Below are positions 35,899 to 45,470 of a DNA stretch of 64,000 nucleotides, piece by piece. This stretch comes from Lachnospiraceae bacterium (GTDB lineage Bacteria; Bacillota; Clostridia; Lachnospirales; Lachnospiraceae). The notes below the pieces were generated by a model. That model had not been told where the DNA came from, did no database searches, and saw only the letters and a program-made list of their open reading frames with translations. The DNA lies in the NCBI GenBank assembly GCA_910576125.1, contig CAJTHM010000023.1:1-64000 (forward strand). Reading direction: 5' to 3'. Every line of letters starts with the position of its first letter. Positions within the stretch are counted from its first letter, which is position 1. A program made the translations under genes and the position numbers.

Positions 35899-36903
35899 TC
35901 AGCCCATCCAGGACTTCGGTATGTATATGTCGTCGTAGGTGGCAATCGCGAATCGGTCCGTCATGGCCCCCACGTAATCGCATACCACCTGTTCCTTTGG
36001 CTCTCCCTGCTCCAGGAGGCCCCTGAATTCCTCCGGCAGGCTGTCGATATCATGCAGGAAATGCAGATAAAGCGTCTCCATCAGCTGTTCGGCCTTGGCC
36101 TCCTCGCTCTTGGCCACAGGGTTCTCGTATACATTTTCGAACATAAACGCACGCATTTTCGTCATAGCCGTATGGGTCTCTTCCGACATCAGGATATCGT
36201 TCTTCCCCATACTGGTATTCACGATGTCGTGAATAAAGTGGTCGAAACGGTCGCTGGGAGTGCTGCCGATGACATCGCGAATCTCCGCAGGCACATCGCT
36301 CTCCCTTAAAATGCCTGCCCTGACCGCGTCGTCCATGTCATGGTGGATATAGGCAATCTTGTCGGAGAGCCGCACGATTTTCCCCTCCAGGGTGTGGGGA
36401 GTTCCGCTGGTCTGATGGTTCAGGATGCCGTCGCGCACTTCGTATGTCAGGTTCAGACCCTGTCCTTTCTTCTCCAGGCGGTCTACCGTCCTGACGCTCT
36501 GAATATTGTGCTCAAAACCCAGAGGACATATCCTGTTCAGCGCCCTCTCCCCCGCATGCCCGAAAGGTGTGTGCCCCAGATCATGCCCCAGTGCGATGGC
36601 CTCCACCAGCTCTTCGTTCAGCCGCAGAGCCTTCGCGATGGTGCGGGCGTTCTGGGAAACCTCCAGGGTATGGGTCAGCCGGGTGCGGTAATGATCTCCC
36701 TCCGGCGACAGGAATACCTGGGTCTTATCCTTCAGCCTGCGGAACGCCTTGCAGTGGATAATCCGGTCCCTGTCCCGCTGGAACACGGGCCGTACATCGC
36801 AGTGCGGCTCAGGCTTTAATCTCCCCTTAGAATCCGTGCTGTGGGACGCGAAAGGGCTTAAATACTGCTTCTCCCATTGTTCAAGATTTTCTCTGATCGT
36901 CAT
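35899..36903 (-). CDS. dgt: dGTPase-like HD phosphohydrolase
   Basis: A 334-aa HD-domain triphosphohydrolase of the dGTPase family. Metal-binding residues are visible in RLTHTLEVSQNARTIAKAL, ALGHDLGHTPFGHAGE and a later DKIAYIHHDMDDAVRAG. It hydrolyses dNTPs, preferentially dGTP in known relatives, to nucleoside and triphosphate. It lies 30 bases upstream of dnaG and probably heads the dgt-dnaG-rpoD-trmK operon, an arrangement common in Firmicutes. Confidence 0.92.
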   Translation of the reverse strand: MTIRENLEQWEKQYLSPFASHSTDSKGRLKPEPHCDVRPVFQRDRDRIIHCKAFRRLKDKTQVFLSPEGDHYRTRLTHTLEVSQNARTIAKALRLNEELVEAIALGHDLGHTPFGHAGERALNRICPLGFEHNIQSVRTVDRLEKKGQGLNLTYEVRDGILNHQTSGTPHTLEGKIVRLSDKIAYIHHDMDDAVRAGILRESDVPAEIRDVIGSTPSDRFDHFIHDIVNTSMGKNDILMSEETHTAMTKMRAFMFENVYENPVAKSEEAKAEQLMETLYLHFLHDIDSLPEEFRGLLEQGEPKEQVVCDYVGAMTDRFAIATYDDIYIPKSWMG

Positions 36904-37013
36904 ACCAGCCTCTGCTCCTAATCCAGTTCCTGACCAGTCTACTTACTCTATTTATATTATTCTGCGTCTGTGGGCAAAATCCTTTTTTCTCCTGACGAAT
37001 ATGGTGCAAGTCC

Positions 37014-37104
37014 GGAAGAATGCCCGCACTTTGGGCATTCTTCCGTGTGCAATTTAGATTTTCTTAGCGGGCGTCCTTTGACCGCTTAGAAAATCTTTGC
37101 ACAC
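37014..37104. repeat. Two adjacent long hairpins in intergenic region
   Basis: Hairpin one: GGAAGAATGCCC (37014-37025) and GGGCATTCTTCC (37033-37044), 12 bp perfect. Hairpin two: arms 37045-37070 and 37082-37104, starting GTGTGCAA and ending TTGCACAC, about 22 pairs with one 3-base bulge. They abut with no gap, between the esterase stop and the dgt promoter region. Neither has a T-run, so these are not standard terminators. Confidence 0.8.
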
Positions 37105-37106
37105 TG

Positions 37107-38138
37107 TTATCTGCAGACATCAAAAATAAATTCCGCGTTTTTGTCCATGGCGGCCCTGGCGGCCTTTACCGGGGACATCTGGAATACATGCCACATGCCC
37201 GGATAAATATCTATTTTCACAGGTACATTCTTCTCTATGAAAGTCCGATGAAGCCGCAGGGCGTCGCTTAGGAGAATCTCATTCTCCCCCACCTGGATAT
37301 AGGTGGGCGGAAAGCCCTCAAAATCCCCGAACAGCGGAGAAATCAAAGAATCCGTCAGGTCATGTCCCTCCGCGTAGGCATGCACCATCCTGTCGATATA
37401 AGCACAGTTCAGCACCGGGTCTGCCTCCGCCTTTGTCTGGAAGGACTTGCCCGAGGAGGTCAGATCTGTCCAGGGCGACATGAGAATGATTCCTCTGGGC
37501 AGGAGCCTCTTCTCCTCTTTCAGCTTCAAAGTCAGCGCCAGTGCCAGATTCCCTCCCGCAGAATCTCCTGTCACGATTACGTCCCGGGCGCCGTATCCTA
37601 AGAGCATCAGATAGTTCCACGCCTGCATGGCATCCTCCAGGGCCGCGGGATAAGGGTGCTCAGGGGCAAGGCGGTAATCGAAGCACAGCACATCCATGGA
37701 GGTGGACTCTGCAAGCTTCGAGGTCAGCGTCCTGGCATACAGGCTGCTGCCGGTGGAGTATCCGCCCCCATGGCAGTGCAGCAGCACATATTTCTTCATA
37801 TGCGCCCGGTTGACGCCGACCCATTCCCCGTACATGCCGCTTATGTCCACTTCCCGGTACTCAATGGCTTTCGTGTTGCTTAAGATAGTCCCGATATGAT
37901 CCTGGGACTGCCTGTGCTTCTCGATATCCGTATTCTCCACCATGCCGTGGACACGCCTGATCAGGTTCATCAGGCCCTGACGCCTTTTGTCCATGCTGTC
38001 AGCTTCCTCGATATCCTTCCCGGTCTTGATTCCGTTTTCCACTCCTGCCTCGATTTCGATTGCCGACGGGGACTCTGCCTCCGCCCTGGCTTCCGTTTTC
38101 ATATCCCTTTTCAATTCTGTTTCCATTTTCGTTTCCAT
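37107..38138 (-). CDS. Alpha/beta hydrolase (HSL-type esterase)
   Basis: A 343-aa hydrolase of the hormone-sensitive-lipase family. The oxyanion motif HCHGGGYSTG is at about residue 120, the nucleophile motif VTGDSAGGNLALA follows, and the late His lies in GMWHVFQMSP. Such enzymes cleave short acyl esters. The first ~45 residues (many Lys, Glu, Met, Thr) are unusual and may not be translated; a start near MDKRRQGLMNLIRRV is an alternative. It is the third gene in a unit with the zinc-ribbon membrane protein and the acyltransferase, suggesting that esters are made and removed by one locus. Confidence 0.85.
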   Translation of the reverse strand: METKMETELKRDMKTEARAEAESPSAIEIEAGVENGIKTGKDIEEADSMDKRRQGLMNLIRRVHGMVENTDIEKHRQSQDHIGTILSNTKAIEYREVDISGMYGEWVGVNRAHMKKYVLLHCHGGGYSTGSSLYARTLTSKLAESTSMDVLCFDYRLAPEHPYPAALEDAMQAWNYLMLLGYGARDVIVTGDSAGGNLALALTLKLKEEKRLLPRGIILMSPWTDLTSSGKSFQTKAEADPVLNCAYIDRMVHAYAEGHDLTDSLISPLFGDFEGFPPTYIQVGENEILLSDALRLHRTFIEKNVPVKIDIYPGMWHVFQMSPVKAARAAMDKNAEFIFDVCR

Positions 38139-38188
38139 CCCCCCTCATGTCCGCTCTCGGCAGACATTCATCTCAATCTTTCAGTGAT

Positions 38189-38929
38189 TCAGAAATGCAG
38201 CCGCCTGCGCACCTCATTGCGGAGCCGCCTGCGGGAAAGCATCGTTATCACCGCGATATCCAGTATGGTGCAGATCGTCAGCACCACCGCGGACCAGGTC
38301 AAAAATATCCTCGCTTCCAGATAATGCCTGATCAGCATCTCCAGCCCCATGCACAGCAGCCCCAGCGCCGTAAACAGGTAGAGCGCCACTGTCAGGAAAG
38401 AGCGGGGAAGCCGGAGGATGCACAGCGTCACCAGCTCCGCTGTCACCGTTACCAGCACGGTGACGGGCAGGCCCAGTCCCAGGAACCACTCGTCGCCCCC
38501 GGCCAGGAAAGTCAGCATATACAGATAAAGGGCCACCGCGCCGCCGTCAAACAGCAGAGAGACATAAATCGGCAGTCTTGTGCAGATTACCACCGGAATC
38601 ATGAACACCCATAAAATAACGCAGGCCCCGATGACCGCCAGCGACCAGGGCACACCGTCAAATACCAGCAGGTTCAGAATGCCGCAGGTGGCCACAGACG
38701 CCAGTATCACCATGGTGAGCAATAACCCCAAATCCTTTCTCTTTACCGTCTCCACCTGTCCCTTTTCTTTCGGAAACGCGGAAATCCCCTCCGCATTTTT
38801 TCCGGTAATCGGTTTTTCCTGCCGCCCCTGCAGCATCTGTTCCCTGGGATTCAGCACCGGCGTGTTGCACAAAGGGCATTCCCTGGCATTCTGTTCCAGT
38901 TCCACGCCGCAATTCACACAATATGACAT
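38189..38929 (-). CDS. Zinc-ribbon polytopic membrane protein (DUF6320-like)
   Basis: A 246-aa protein. The N-terminus is a zinc ribbon (YCVNCGVELEQ...CPLC), followed by a ~45-residue linker and six or seven TM helices from about residue 65 to the end, closing with an Arg-rich tail. It resembles DUF6320 proteins, which occur beside alcohol-acetyltransferase-like genes, recalled and not searched. ATG 38929 begins the ribbon; an ATG two codons upstream is equally possible. Function unknown; likely a membrane partner of the acyltransferase. Confidence 0.65.
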   Translation of the reverse strand: MSYCVNCGVELEQNARECPLCNTPVLNPREQMLQGRQEKPITGKNAEGISAFPKEKGQVETVKRKDLGLLLTMVILASVATCGILNLLVFDGVPWSLAVIGACVILWVFMIPVVICTRLPIYVSLLFDGGAVALYLYMLTFLAGGDEWFLGLGLPVTVLVTVTAELVTLCILRLPRSFLTVALYLFTALGLLCMGLEMLIRHYLEARIFLTWSAVVLTICTILDIAVITMLSRRRLRNEVRRRLHF

Positions 38930-38982
38930 ATCCATCCTTTCCGCGGCAGCCTTTCCGCCGCACCCGAAACATCTATCAGGGC

Positions 38983-40323
38983 TTACGCTCCGTCCTCCCT
39001 GTCCGTCTCCCGGTTGCTCTCAATCTTCACATGGATGCCGTCTTTGACAAGCCGCCGGAAAAAATGCCGCTCCACATCCGTCTCCACGATGCTGCTGGCA
39101 AAATTCACCGTCAGGATATCCCCAAAGCTGATGATGGCGCAGTTGGTCCTGCGGGAAAAGGGCTGTCCCATGTAGATATCGAATCTCTCGATATAGGGCT
39201 TCATCCCCTCCGGCACTTTCATCACGCCCATATTGGTGAGCCCGGCCGAAGAATTTCTGTCCTGCACTTTCGTGTAGAACATCCGCACCACGAAATCCTT
39301 GATGAACAGCGGCACTACCCGGATAAAGGGGTTGCGCTGTGTGGCAGCATTGGTGGTGATGTCCCCTCTGAGAAGCTTCTCGTTGAGATAGTATCTCATA
39401 TAATTGCGCACCTGAACCACGATTTCCTCAAAAGTATACTCCCCAAGCCTGGGATCCACCCCCGGATATATCATGGTGATGAAATTCCGCAGAGTAATAG
39501 ACGGAAAAAAGCGCCGCAGGTTCACGGGCATGGCAATCTTCACCGGGCGCAGGCGGCTTGCGTGGTCCTCCTCCTGTTTCAGGAGAAGCGCCTGGAGAAG
39601 CACCGCGTTCAGATACTCCGTGATGGTGGCTCCGTAACACTTTGCCGCAGCCATGACTTCCGAGACGGACATGATGCCGTCTATGATGTTCAGCGTATAA
39701 AAGGGCTCCGCCGTGCCTCTGACCCGGTAGGATTTCTCTTCCACCCTGGGCGGGCGCACTTTAGCATTGGCATAGCGCATATAGGCATCCTCCAGCTCGC
39801 CCTCCTCCGGCGTGCCGTGGATGTCCAGCACAAAACCGCCGTTATCGATTCCTTCCGCCCCCAGCAGGCGCAGGTAAGTGGCTGTCAGAGTCATCAGAAC
39901 GCACATACCGCCTGTCCCGTCTCCCAGACTGTGATGGGCCTCCAGGGCAATCCTGTTGCGGAAATAATAGACCCGGACCAGGTAGCGGTTGTTTGCCTTG
40001 AAATACATGGGCTGGCAGGGATTGCGCACATCTTTCTGCACAAAAGGCCCCGGACGGTCATTGGGCTCCAGATAGCGCCAGAACAATCCCTTGCGGATAG
40101 CCGCCTTGTAGGTGGGAAACCTGGGAAGCGTCATGTCCAGAGCCTGTTGCAGGAGATCTTGCTGTATTTCTTCCTTCAGCACCACGGAGAGCCTGTACAC
40201 CGAGGAGAAATCCCTCCTCTGAAGCGTAGGATACACAATGGCTGAAAGATCCAGCTGGTACCAGTCCCTGCGGTGCGCATGCCTATTTTTATCGGCTGTA
40301 TATTGTTTTCCCGTTTTTTCCAT
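38983..40323 (-). CDS. Condensation-type (alcohol acetyltransferase-like) acyltransferase
   Basis: A 446-aa protein with the chloramphenicol-acetyltransferase/condensation-domain active site, ALEAHHSLGDGTGGMCVL (HHxxxDG), at about residues 130-150. The two-lobed fold is supported by NLRRFFPSITLRNFITM and the late FGDILTVNF bridge strand. These enzymes transfer an acyl group to an alcohol or amine. ATG 40323 has GGGAG eight bases upstream; longer frames to 40407 are Arg-rich and unlikely. It heads a three-gene unit with DUF6320-like and esterase genes. Substrate unknown. Confidence 0.8.
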   Translation of the reverse strand: MEKTGKQYTADKNRHAHRRDWYQLDLSAIVYPTLQRRDFSSVYRLSVVLKEEIQQDLLQQALDMTLPRFPTYKAAIRKGLFWRYLEPNDRPGPFVQKDVRNPCQPMYFKANNRYLVRVYYFRNRIALEAHHSLGDGTGGMCVLMTLTATYLRLLGAEGIDNGGFVLDIHGTPEEGELEDAYMRYANAKVRPPRVEEKSYRVRGTAEPFYTLNIIDGIMSVSEVMAAAKCYGATITEYLNAVLLQALLLKQEEDHASRLRPVKIAMPVNLRRFFPSITLRNFITMIYPGVDPRLGEYTFEEIVVQVRNYMRYYLNEKLLRGDITTNAATQRNPFIRVVPLFIKDFVVRMFYTKVQDRNSSAGLTNMGVMKVPEGMKPYIERFDIYMGQPFSRRTNCAIISFGDILTVNFASSIVETDVERHFFRRLVKDGIHVKIESNRETDREDGA

Positions 40324-40454
40324 TCTCACGCTCCCATGCCGCCTGCGGCGGGTGTTCATTCTGTTGGGCCGGCCTCTTTCAGGGGAAAAGAAAAGAGCGC
40401 AAAGCATTCAACAGTCACACTTCACACCCGCTCCCATAAAACCTGTATATATAT

Positions 40455-40488
40455 TGAAAGGTACTTGACATTCATCAAGTACCTTTCA
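40455..40488. terminator. Perfect 14-bp hairpin after tRNA-Leu
   Basis: TGAAAGGTACTTGA (40455-40468) and TCAAGTACCTTTCA (40475-40488) with a six-base loop. It lies directly downstream of the minus-strand tRNA-Leu and probably ends its transcript. Confidence 0.7.
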
Positions 40489-40494
40489 GCTTCG

Positions 40495-40578
40495 TGCAGG
40501 AAAAGAGACTTGAACTCTCATGGTATTGCTACCACACGGACCTGAACCGTGCGCGTCTGCCAATTCCGCCATTCCTGC
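40495..40578 (-). tRNA. tRNA-Leu (CAG anticodon)
   Basis: An 84-base type II tRNA on the minus strand: acceptor GCAGGAA/TTCCTGC, D-arm TGGCGGAATTGGCAGACGC, anticodon loop TTCAGGT (anticodon CAG), a long variable arm, and a T-loop with TTCAAGT. Discriminator A. Confidence 0.92.
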
Positions 40579-40697
40579 GAACAAATCATATTCTAAACTA
40601 TTCCTCTCAAAAAGTCAATATGTTTTTTGAAATTTTTTAAATATTTTTTTCGAAAAAATACCATATACAAAAATTTGCAGGAAAACAATTTTTCCTC

Positions 40698-40725
40698 TTG
40701 CTTTTTTTGAAAAGCGTGGTACAAT
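40698..40725 (+). promoter_or_regulatory. Promoter of tRNA-Val
   Basis: TTGCTT (40698-40703), 16 bases, TACAAT (40720-40725), ten bases before the tRNA. Confidence 0.7.
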
Positions 40726-40734
40726 AGAGGACAT

Positions 40735-40808
40735 GGAAGCATAGCTCAGCTGGGATGAGCGTTCGCCTCACACGCGAAAGGTCAGGGGTTCGAGCCCCCT
40801 TGCTTCCA
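40735..40808 (+). tRNA. tRNA-Val (CAC anticodon), element target
   Basis: A 74-base tRNA on the plus strand: acceptor GGAAGCA/TGCTTCC, anticodon loop CTCACAC (anticodon CAC), T-arm with GGTTCGAGCC. An integrase gene on the opposite strand begins 86 bases past its 3' end, the usual layout of an element integrated into a tRNA 3' end. Confidence 0.93.
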
Positions 40809-40815
40809 TTTTTTG
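40785..40815. other. Putative attachment site (att) at tRNA-Val 3' end
   Basis: Tyrosine integrases often target the T-arm and acceptor of tRNA genes and keep the tRNA intact. The likely core is the tRNA-Val 3' part plus the following T-run. The partner copy would lie beyond the right edge, so the exact core is unknown. Confidence 0.45.
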
Positions 40816-40894
40816 TTGCCCGGAAAGCGTTGATTTTGTTGGCTTTGCGGGGTCTGTCCCATTTCCTTTCGCCAAAAGGTAATCAAAAAGGTAA

Positions 40895-42178
40895 TCAGAA
40901 CATCAGTTTGGCACTTCTGAATTCCGGTATGCTGCTCAGTATCTCTTCTTTCCTCTGGTCAGACTTCCTGTTGCGGTGGTAGTTCCTTTCACTCGTGGAT
41001 ATCTGCGCATGCCCGGCCACATCTTGAACCAGCCTCTTGTCCACTCCATTGTCCAGAAGAATCGAAACATATGTCTTCCTAAGCTTATGGGGAGACTTTT
41101 CCCTTATTCCCAATTTCTTGCAAATATAATAGAGCCGTTTCCTGACCTGCATCGCCTTTATGTTCTGTCCGGCTTCCCAAAATACATACTCCTGGATGCC
41201 GCTCAGCAGCCTCAGCCGTCTTAGGATGCTCGAGAATTCGCTGGGTACGAACACCGTCCTGATTCCCGCTTCGGTCTTGGGATAATCCCTGATTTCATAT
41301 ATGTTTTTTCCATCGCTGTCCTTATATGATATCTCTGTCCTCCGGATTTTTATAGAATTTCCTGTGACATCGCACCACTTGACGGCGACTAGTTCGCCCA
41401 CACGGACTCCTGTACAGAACATCAGTACGATTCCCAGATTCAGGATATCCGGCTTTTCCGTGAGATATTGTAGAAGCTTTGCCATTTCGTCATCGTTGAA
41501 CACTTCCTCGTCATCTTCCTTTATCACCTTACGGAACGCCTTTTTCGGAAGCTCCATGTCGTTCACGGTCTGCGATATGCTCCATGATATATACCCTTGT
41601 TCCTTGGCATATTTGAATATTCCGTAGGTAAGCGTCCGCAGATTGCTGTATGCTTTCGCTGTCAGAGAATACTTCGCAATCGCTTTACGCAAGAATGGGG
41701 CGATTTCTTTTGAATCAACATCCCTCACCCTCGCTTCTGCAAGCTTGGATTCATCTTCAAAGAATCTCTTGAAGTCCTTCTCATACCTGTTGAATGTCCC
41801 GATGCAGATATCCTGATATTCTAGTTTCCTATCCATCCATTCATAGAAAAGCTCCTTCATTGTAGGATTCTCTGCTTCTACTTTCCAGTATGCCACAATC
41901 GCCTCTTCGATTGCTTTCCTTGTGCTTCTTTTAATCATCCTCCTCCCCTTTCCCTCGTCTGGGAGATATGTGTACCACTTCCCATCTTTGCCTTGCCATA
42001 TCTTGTACGGATGCTTCTTCAGCAGCTCTTCTCTCTTCATAGCTTCCATGCTGTCCTGTACATCGCTTATGTCTATCATACCATTGTTTATGATGAACCG
42101 CAATATGTCGTTTCCCTGGGCATATTGTAGGTAACTCGTCTCTATATTATTTTTAGTAATCTCAATCACCTCATGCAA
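40895..42178 (-). CDS. int: Tyrosine site-specific integrase
   Basis: A 427-aa phage-type tyrosine recombinase. It has an N-terminal AP2-like/arm-binding region, a SAM-like core-binding domain (about 110-220) and the catalytic domain: TGVRVGELVAVKW (first Arg), SPHKLRKTYVSILLDNGV (His-x-x-Arg) and GHAQISTSERNYHR with the Tyr. It lies 86 bases from tRNA-Val and points toward it. No excisionase was recognised. It defines the left end of the element that occupies the rest of the window. Confidence 0.93.
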   Translation of the reverse strand: MHEVIEITKNNIETSYLQYAQGNDILRFIINNGMIDISDVQDSMEAMKREELLKKHPYKIWQGKDGKWYTYLPDEGKGRRMIKRSTRKAIEEAIVAYWKVEAENPTMKELFYEWMDRKLEYQDICIGTFNRYEKDFKRFFEDESKLAEARVRDVDSKEIAPFLRKAIAKYSLTAKAYSNLRTLTYGIFKYAKEQGYISWSISQTVNDMELPKKAFRKVIKEDDEEVFNDDEMAKLLQYLTEKPDILNLGIVLMFCTGVRVGELVAVKWCDVTGNSIKIRRTEISYKDSDGKNIYEIRDYPKTEAGIRTVFVPSEFSSILRRLRLLSGIQEYVFWEAGQNIKAMQVRKRLYYICKKLGIREKSPHKLRKTYVSILLDNGVDKRLVQDVAGHAQISTSERNYHRNRKSDQRKEEILSSIPEFRSAKLMF

Positions 42179-42432
42179 ATAATTTTATCGTCCAAAAAGG
42201 CATCGCCGATATCTGTAGCAGTGCCTTGAATATTCATATCCGTTATTCAGTTTTTTTCTTAAATATATCTCCAAGCACTATGTAATCTGGTCATAGTCAG
42301 TTTCGGATATCCCGATTGGTTCCGAATCCTGCCATGACCGCAACAAATTTCTAATAGCAGCAGTATTCCGTATTACATACCCACTACTGCCGTAAGCAAT
42401 ATTATTACACTACATCATTCTAATCTCAGGCG

Positions 42433-43020
42433 TTACTGCTTCTCATATTGTTTGGCGATATACTCTTTTACCGAATTATTTACCGCATCAAGCAACCTGA
42501 CCATTATTTTCAAAAGCCTGTCACTGACTTCTATCAACTCTTCCTGACACGCTCCGTCAGCACTCAAATCAGTCAATCGAATCGCATTGCCTAAAGCACA
42601 AGAAAGCGGGATGTTGTATATGTTTATGATATCCCTCATACTCTCGTATACAAACTTCGCTTTTTCTTCGCTATATCCCAATCCGACAATCATGCTTATG
42701 AAGTTGCTTCTATCCTGTTCCTTGTCTCCCTTAAGATATTCATACGAATCTTCTGTTGGATTTTCGCATATCTGTGTGATATCTGCTACTTTGATAATCT
42801 CGCCATGATAGCTTGTCTTACCTTTAGGCACATGGATACAGATTGCAATTTCAGGCTCTGTCTCTTCATTTTCCTGATATCTGCCAATAACGGCAATCCT
42901 TCCTACGTACCTTCTGCCATCTTTTACAGCACAGATGACATCATCCCCTTCGCTGAAGGTCTGTGTGCCATCCCCATTTGTATATTCTAATGTCGGCCTG
43001 TTTTCTTTTTTATATTCCAT
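42433..43020 (-). CDS. Element protein of unknown function
   Basis: A 195-aa protein. The N-terminal ~80 residues are beta-rich (GDDVICAVKDGRRYVGRIAV, IAICIHVPKG), resembling a small barrel. The C-terminal ~110 residues are helical (SFISMI-like helices, YSEEKAKFVYESMRD, LLKIMVRLLDAVNNSVKEY). It sits between the tape-measure gene and the integrase, 73 bases past the tape-measure stop. AGGA-type RBS before the ATG. No known family. The 254 bases between it and the integrase show no gene. Confidence 0.6.
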   Translation of the reverse strand: MEYKKENRPTLEYTNGDGTQTFSEGDDVICAVKDGRRYVGRIAVIGRYQENEETEPEIAICIHVPKGKTSYHGEIIKVADITQICENPTEDSYEYLKGDKEQDRSNFISMIVGLGYSEEKAKFVYESMRDIINIYNIPLSCALGNAIRLTDLSADGACQEELIEVSDRLLKIMVRLLDAVNNSVKEYIAKQYEKQ

Positions 43021-43093
43021 TTATTTTCCTCCAGATTTATTTTGATATAGCCACGCCCATATTTCAGAGCGTAGCCATGTGATAAGATATTGC

Positions 43094-45170
43094 TTAATGT
43101 TTTTTCAATCCCTCACCAAATTCCCTCCAGCTTTTATCAATCCGTTGGTCTGCAATTTTAATAGAAGACCTGTCCGCAATCTCTTGCATTTGTGCCTTTA
43201 AATTTTTTAAGTCATTCACATCACCATTGATTGTAAGCATGCTCTCATAATAGTTATATACTGGCGCATTCATCCTCTTGTCTACCACAGGTTCAGGCAT
43301 CCTTGCGTTCGCCCACAGCCTCTGCATGCTATCGGAGTTCATCGCCTCAAATTGTTCAAGGGTGATGAAGTTATCAGGGTTCACCTTTGACAGCTTATAT
43401 ATGTTGTCGGTCTGTTCAGAAGTCAGTACAGTGTCGCCCTTCTTTAGCGGCGTGAGCATCGCGTTCCTGTCAGGGGAGAGTATCAGTTCGTCCCCCTTTT
43501 CCTGCGTCAAGGCAAGCTCGTCATTCCCAAGCCTGTGCACGCCTTTCGCATACTTCTTGGTCACTTTCAGGTTCCTGTTCGCTCCAAGCTGGCTTGCGAA
43601 ACGTGCCCGCAGTGTCGCAATCTCCTCCTGGCTCGGATAGTGGTCTAGGGTGATAAGCACTTTGCCAGTAGAGGATGTGATTTCATATGATACCGTTGCC
43701 TTCTGTGGCGGCTTTGGCCTGCCGGATGGTGGTGTCGGGTTCCTATCTGGCTTCGTCCATCCTGACGCAGTACCGCTTGAAGAGCCGCTATCGGAATCTA
43801 AACCACTTGAAGATGTGTTTCCGCCTCCTCCACTATAGCCTGAACCTCCTCCACTGGCGGCATTGTTCATAGCGTCCAGTGCTTCCTTTGCGCTCCTGGC
43901 GGCAGATTCCACGCTGGCAAGGGAATTGACGATGCTGCTGACGTTGTATCCACGCTCTAAAGCGTTTATCAGGCTGTTCTGTAGCGCATTTGTCATGTTG
44001 GCGAGGTTCGCTTCGGCATAGAATGATTTTGAAAGTTCGTTCACCAGATTGTCTGCCTTTGTGGAGAACATCCATGCGAGGGTATTGGCTGTGCTGTTCG
44101 CATTCGCCTGTAGGTTCCACATCTCGCTCTCTATGCCCATGATGTTGCCGATGAAAGCCGACGTGCCTTGTGACAATGCCTCTCCATAGCCAGCGATTGC
44201 AGTCTCACCAGACTTCCAGGAGGATATGAGGGCATCGGAAATGGCTATGCCATGTTCCACAGCGATGCTGGCGATCTCCTGGCCTACGATGTCAGCGTTT
44301 TCCTTCACTGTCTGGAATGATTCGGCAATGATTTCATCTTTGGCGTTCAGGGACTCCCTGAGTGATTCGATTTCGTCATTCCTGGATTTCTGATAATCCT
44401 CGAATTGCTTATTCAAAGCATCTTCCTGTGCCGTAATAGAATGCTGGTACTGTTCTTCTTCGAGTGCCTTTTTGGCTTCCGCAAGCTGTTCCTCAAGCTT
44501 TTTGCGCTTTGCTACGGTACTGGCAGACGTGTCGTTGCTCATGGCGGCTATCTGTCTTTCGATGTCTACGATTGCTTTTGTTTTCTCAGCAATGCTATTT
44601 TCGTAGTCATGTAAATCTTTTGAAGCCTTAAGTGCATCTATCTGCGCATCTATTAATTCCTTATAAGCATCAATTTCCTTTTCGATTCCCTTGACAGCAT
44701 TCTCCACCCTTGCCTCATTCAAGTCCATGATGGCATCCTTAGCACTCTCTGCGGATTTTACAGCGTCCCATTGGGCAGAAGAGAGTTCAGCCAGCCTGTC
44801 CGCATATTCTGTAGCGGAATATCTTCCGGCAAGATACTGCGCTTTCAGTTTGTCAATCTCGTCATTGTACTGCTGTACCTGGTGCTGTGCCAGCTCATAC
44901 TGCTGTGCGAGTAACCCTAATTGGGTGATTCCTTCCTTTGACCATATCCCTTTGTCGTCTGATACTTCCATGCCATCGAATAGGTCTATGATGTTGGAGA
45001 TTTCGGAGTCGAGATTGGAGAACTGTTCCTGGATACGGTTGAAGACTTCTGTATGTAGGTTCAATAATTCGTTGTCGAATTCCTCGATGGACTTCTTGCA
45101 GTCGAGGATGTTGCCTTCGACTTCTGAGAGGGCGTTCACCATCTCAAGCCATTCGTCTGTTCCTTTCTGT
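43094..45170 (-). CDS. Tail tape-measure protein, 3' exon
   Basis: The second exon of the split tape-measure gene: 692 codons that continue, in frame across the intron, from Val1825 of exon one. The first in-frame ATG is at 45142, but the protein-like frame extends upstream to 45170 (QKGTDEWLE before MVNALSEVEGN), proof that this is not a natural start. The region is a long coiled coil, then a Gly/Ser-rich hinge, then a C-terminal domain with KKYAKGVHRLGNDELALTQE, PLKKGDTVLTSEQTDNIYKL and a Lys/Arg-rich end typical of phage tail tape measures. It sets tail length and helps DNA entry. Confidence 0.85.
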
Positions 45171-45371
45171 CAATCTGTTGCTTTCGCTCATTCCTAAGCT
45201 ACTGACTATGCGCATGCATAGCGGACAGTCATTTCTGGCTGTCTCTCACGTTTTGTTATTTATTGGGATTATTTCGTGAGTTCGGACTGGATCTTCACCC
45301 TACCTGGATTGGGCAGGGGAGCAACGGAACCTCATATGTTGCCATATGGGGTATTACAGTCTCTACGGATT

Positions 45372-45385
45372 CTGATTTTAGATGA
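45372..45385 (-). repeat. 3' arm of the intron's long-range stem
   Basis: CTGATTTTAGATGA on the plus strand, the exact inverse complement of 46870-46883. The two arms are about 1.5 kb apart and enclose both cargo genes and the terminator. Confidence 0.8.
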
Positions 45386-45392
45386 TTTTCAT

Positions 45393-45419
45393 AAAAAGAG
45401 TAGCCATTATTGGCTACTC
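45393..45419 (-). terminator. Terminator inside the intron loop
   Basis: GAGTAGCCA (45398-45406), loop TTAT, TGGCTACTC (45411-45419). On the minus strand TTTTTAT follows. A 9-bp perfect stem, located after the two cargo genes and before the 3' half of the intron core. Confidence 0.85.
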
Positions 45420-45470
45420 AAACATAAAATTATTATGATAATACTGCAAATAGAAATAAAACAACATAGA

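Noticed and set aside
40815..40894. Small gene between tRNA-Val and the integrase
   Set aside because: Only about 80 bases remain and no frame has a start site; it is the likely attachment-site flank.
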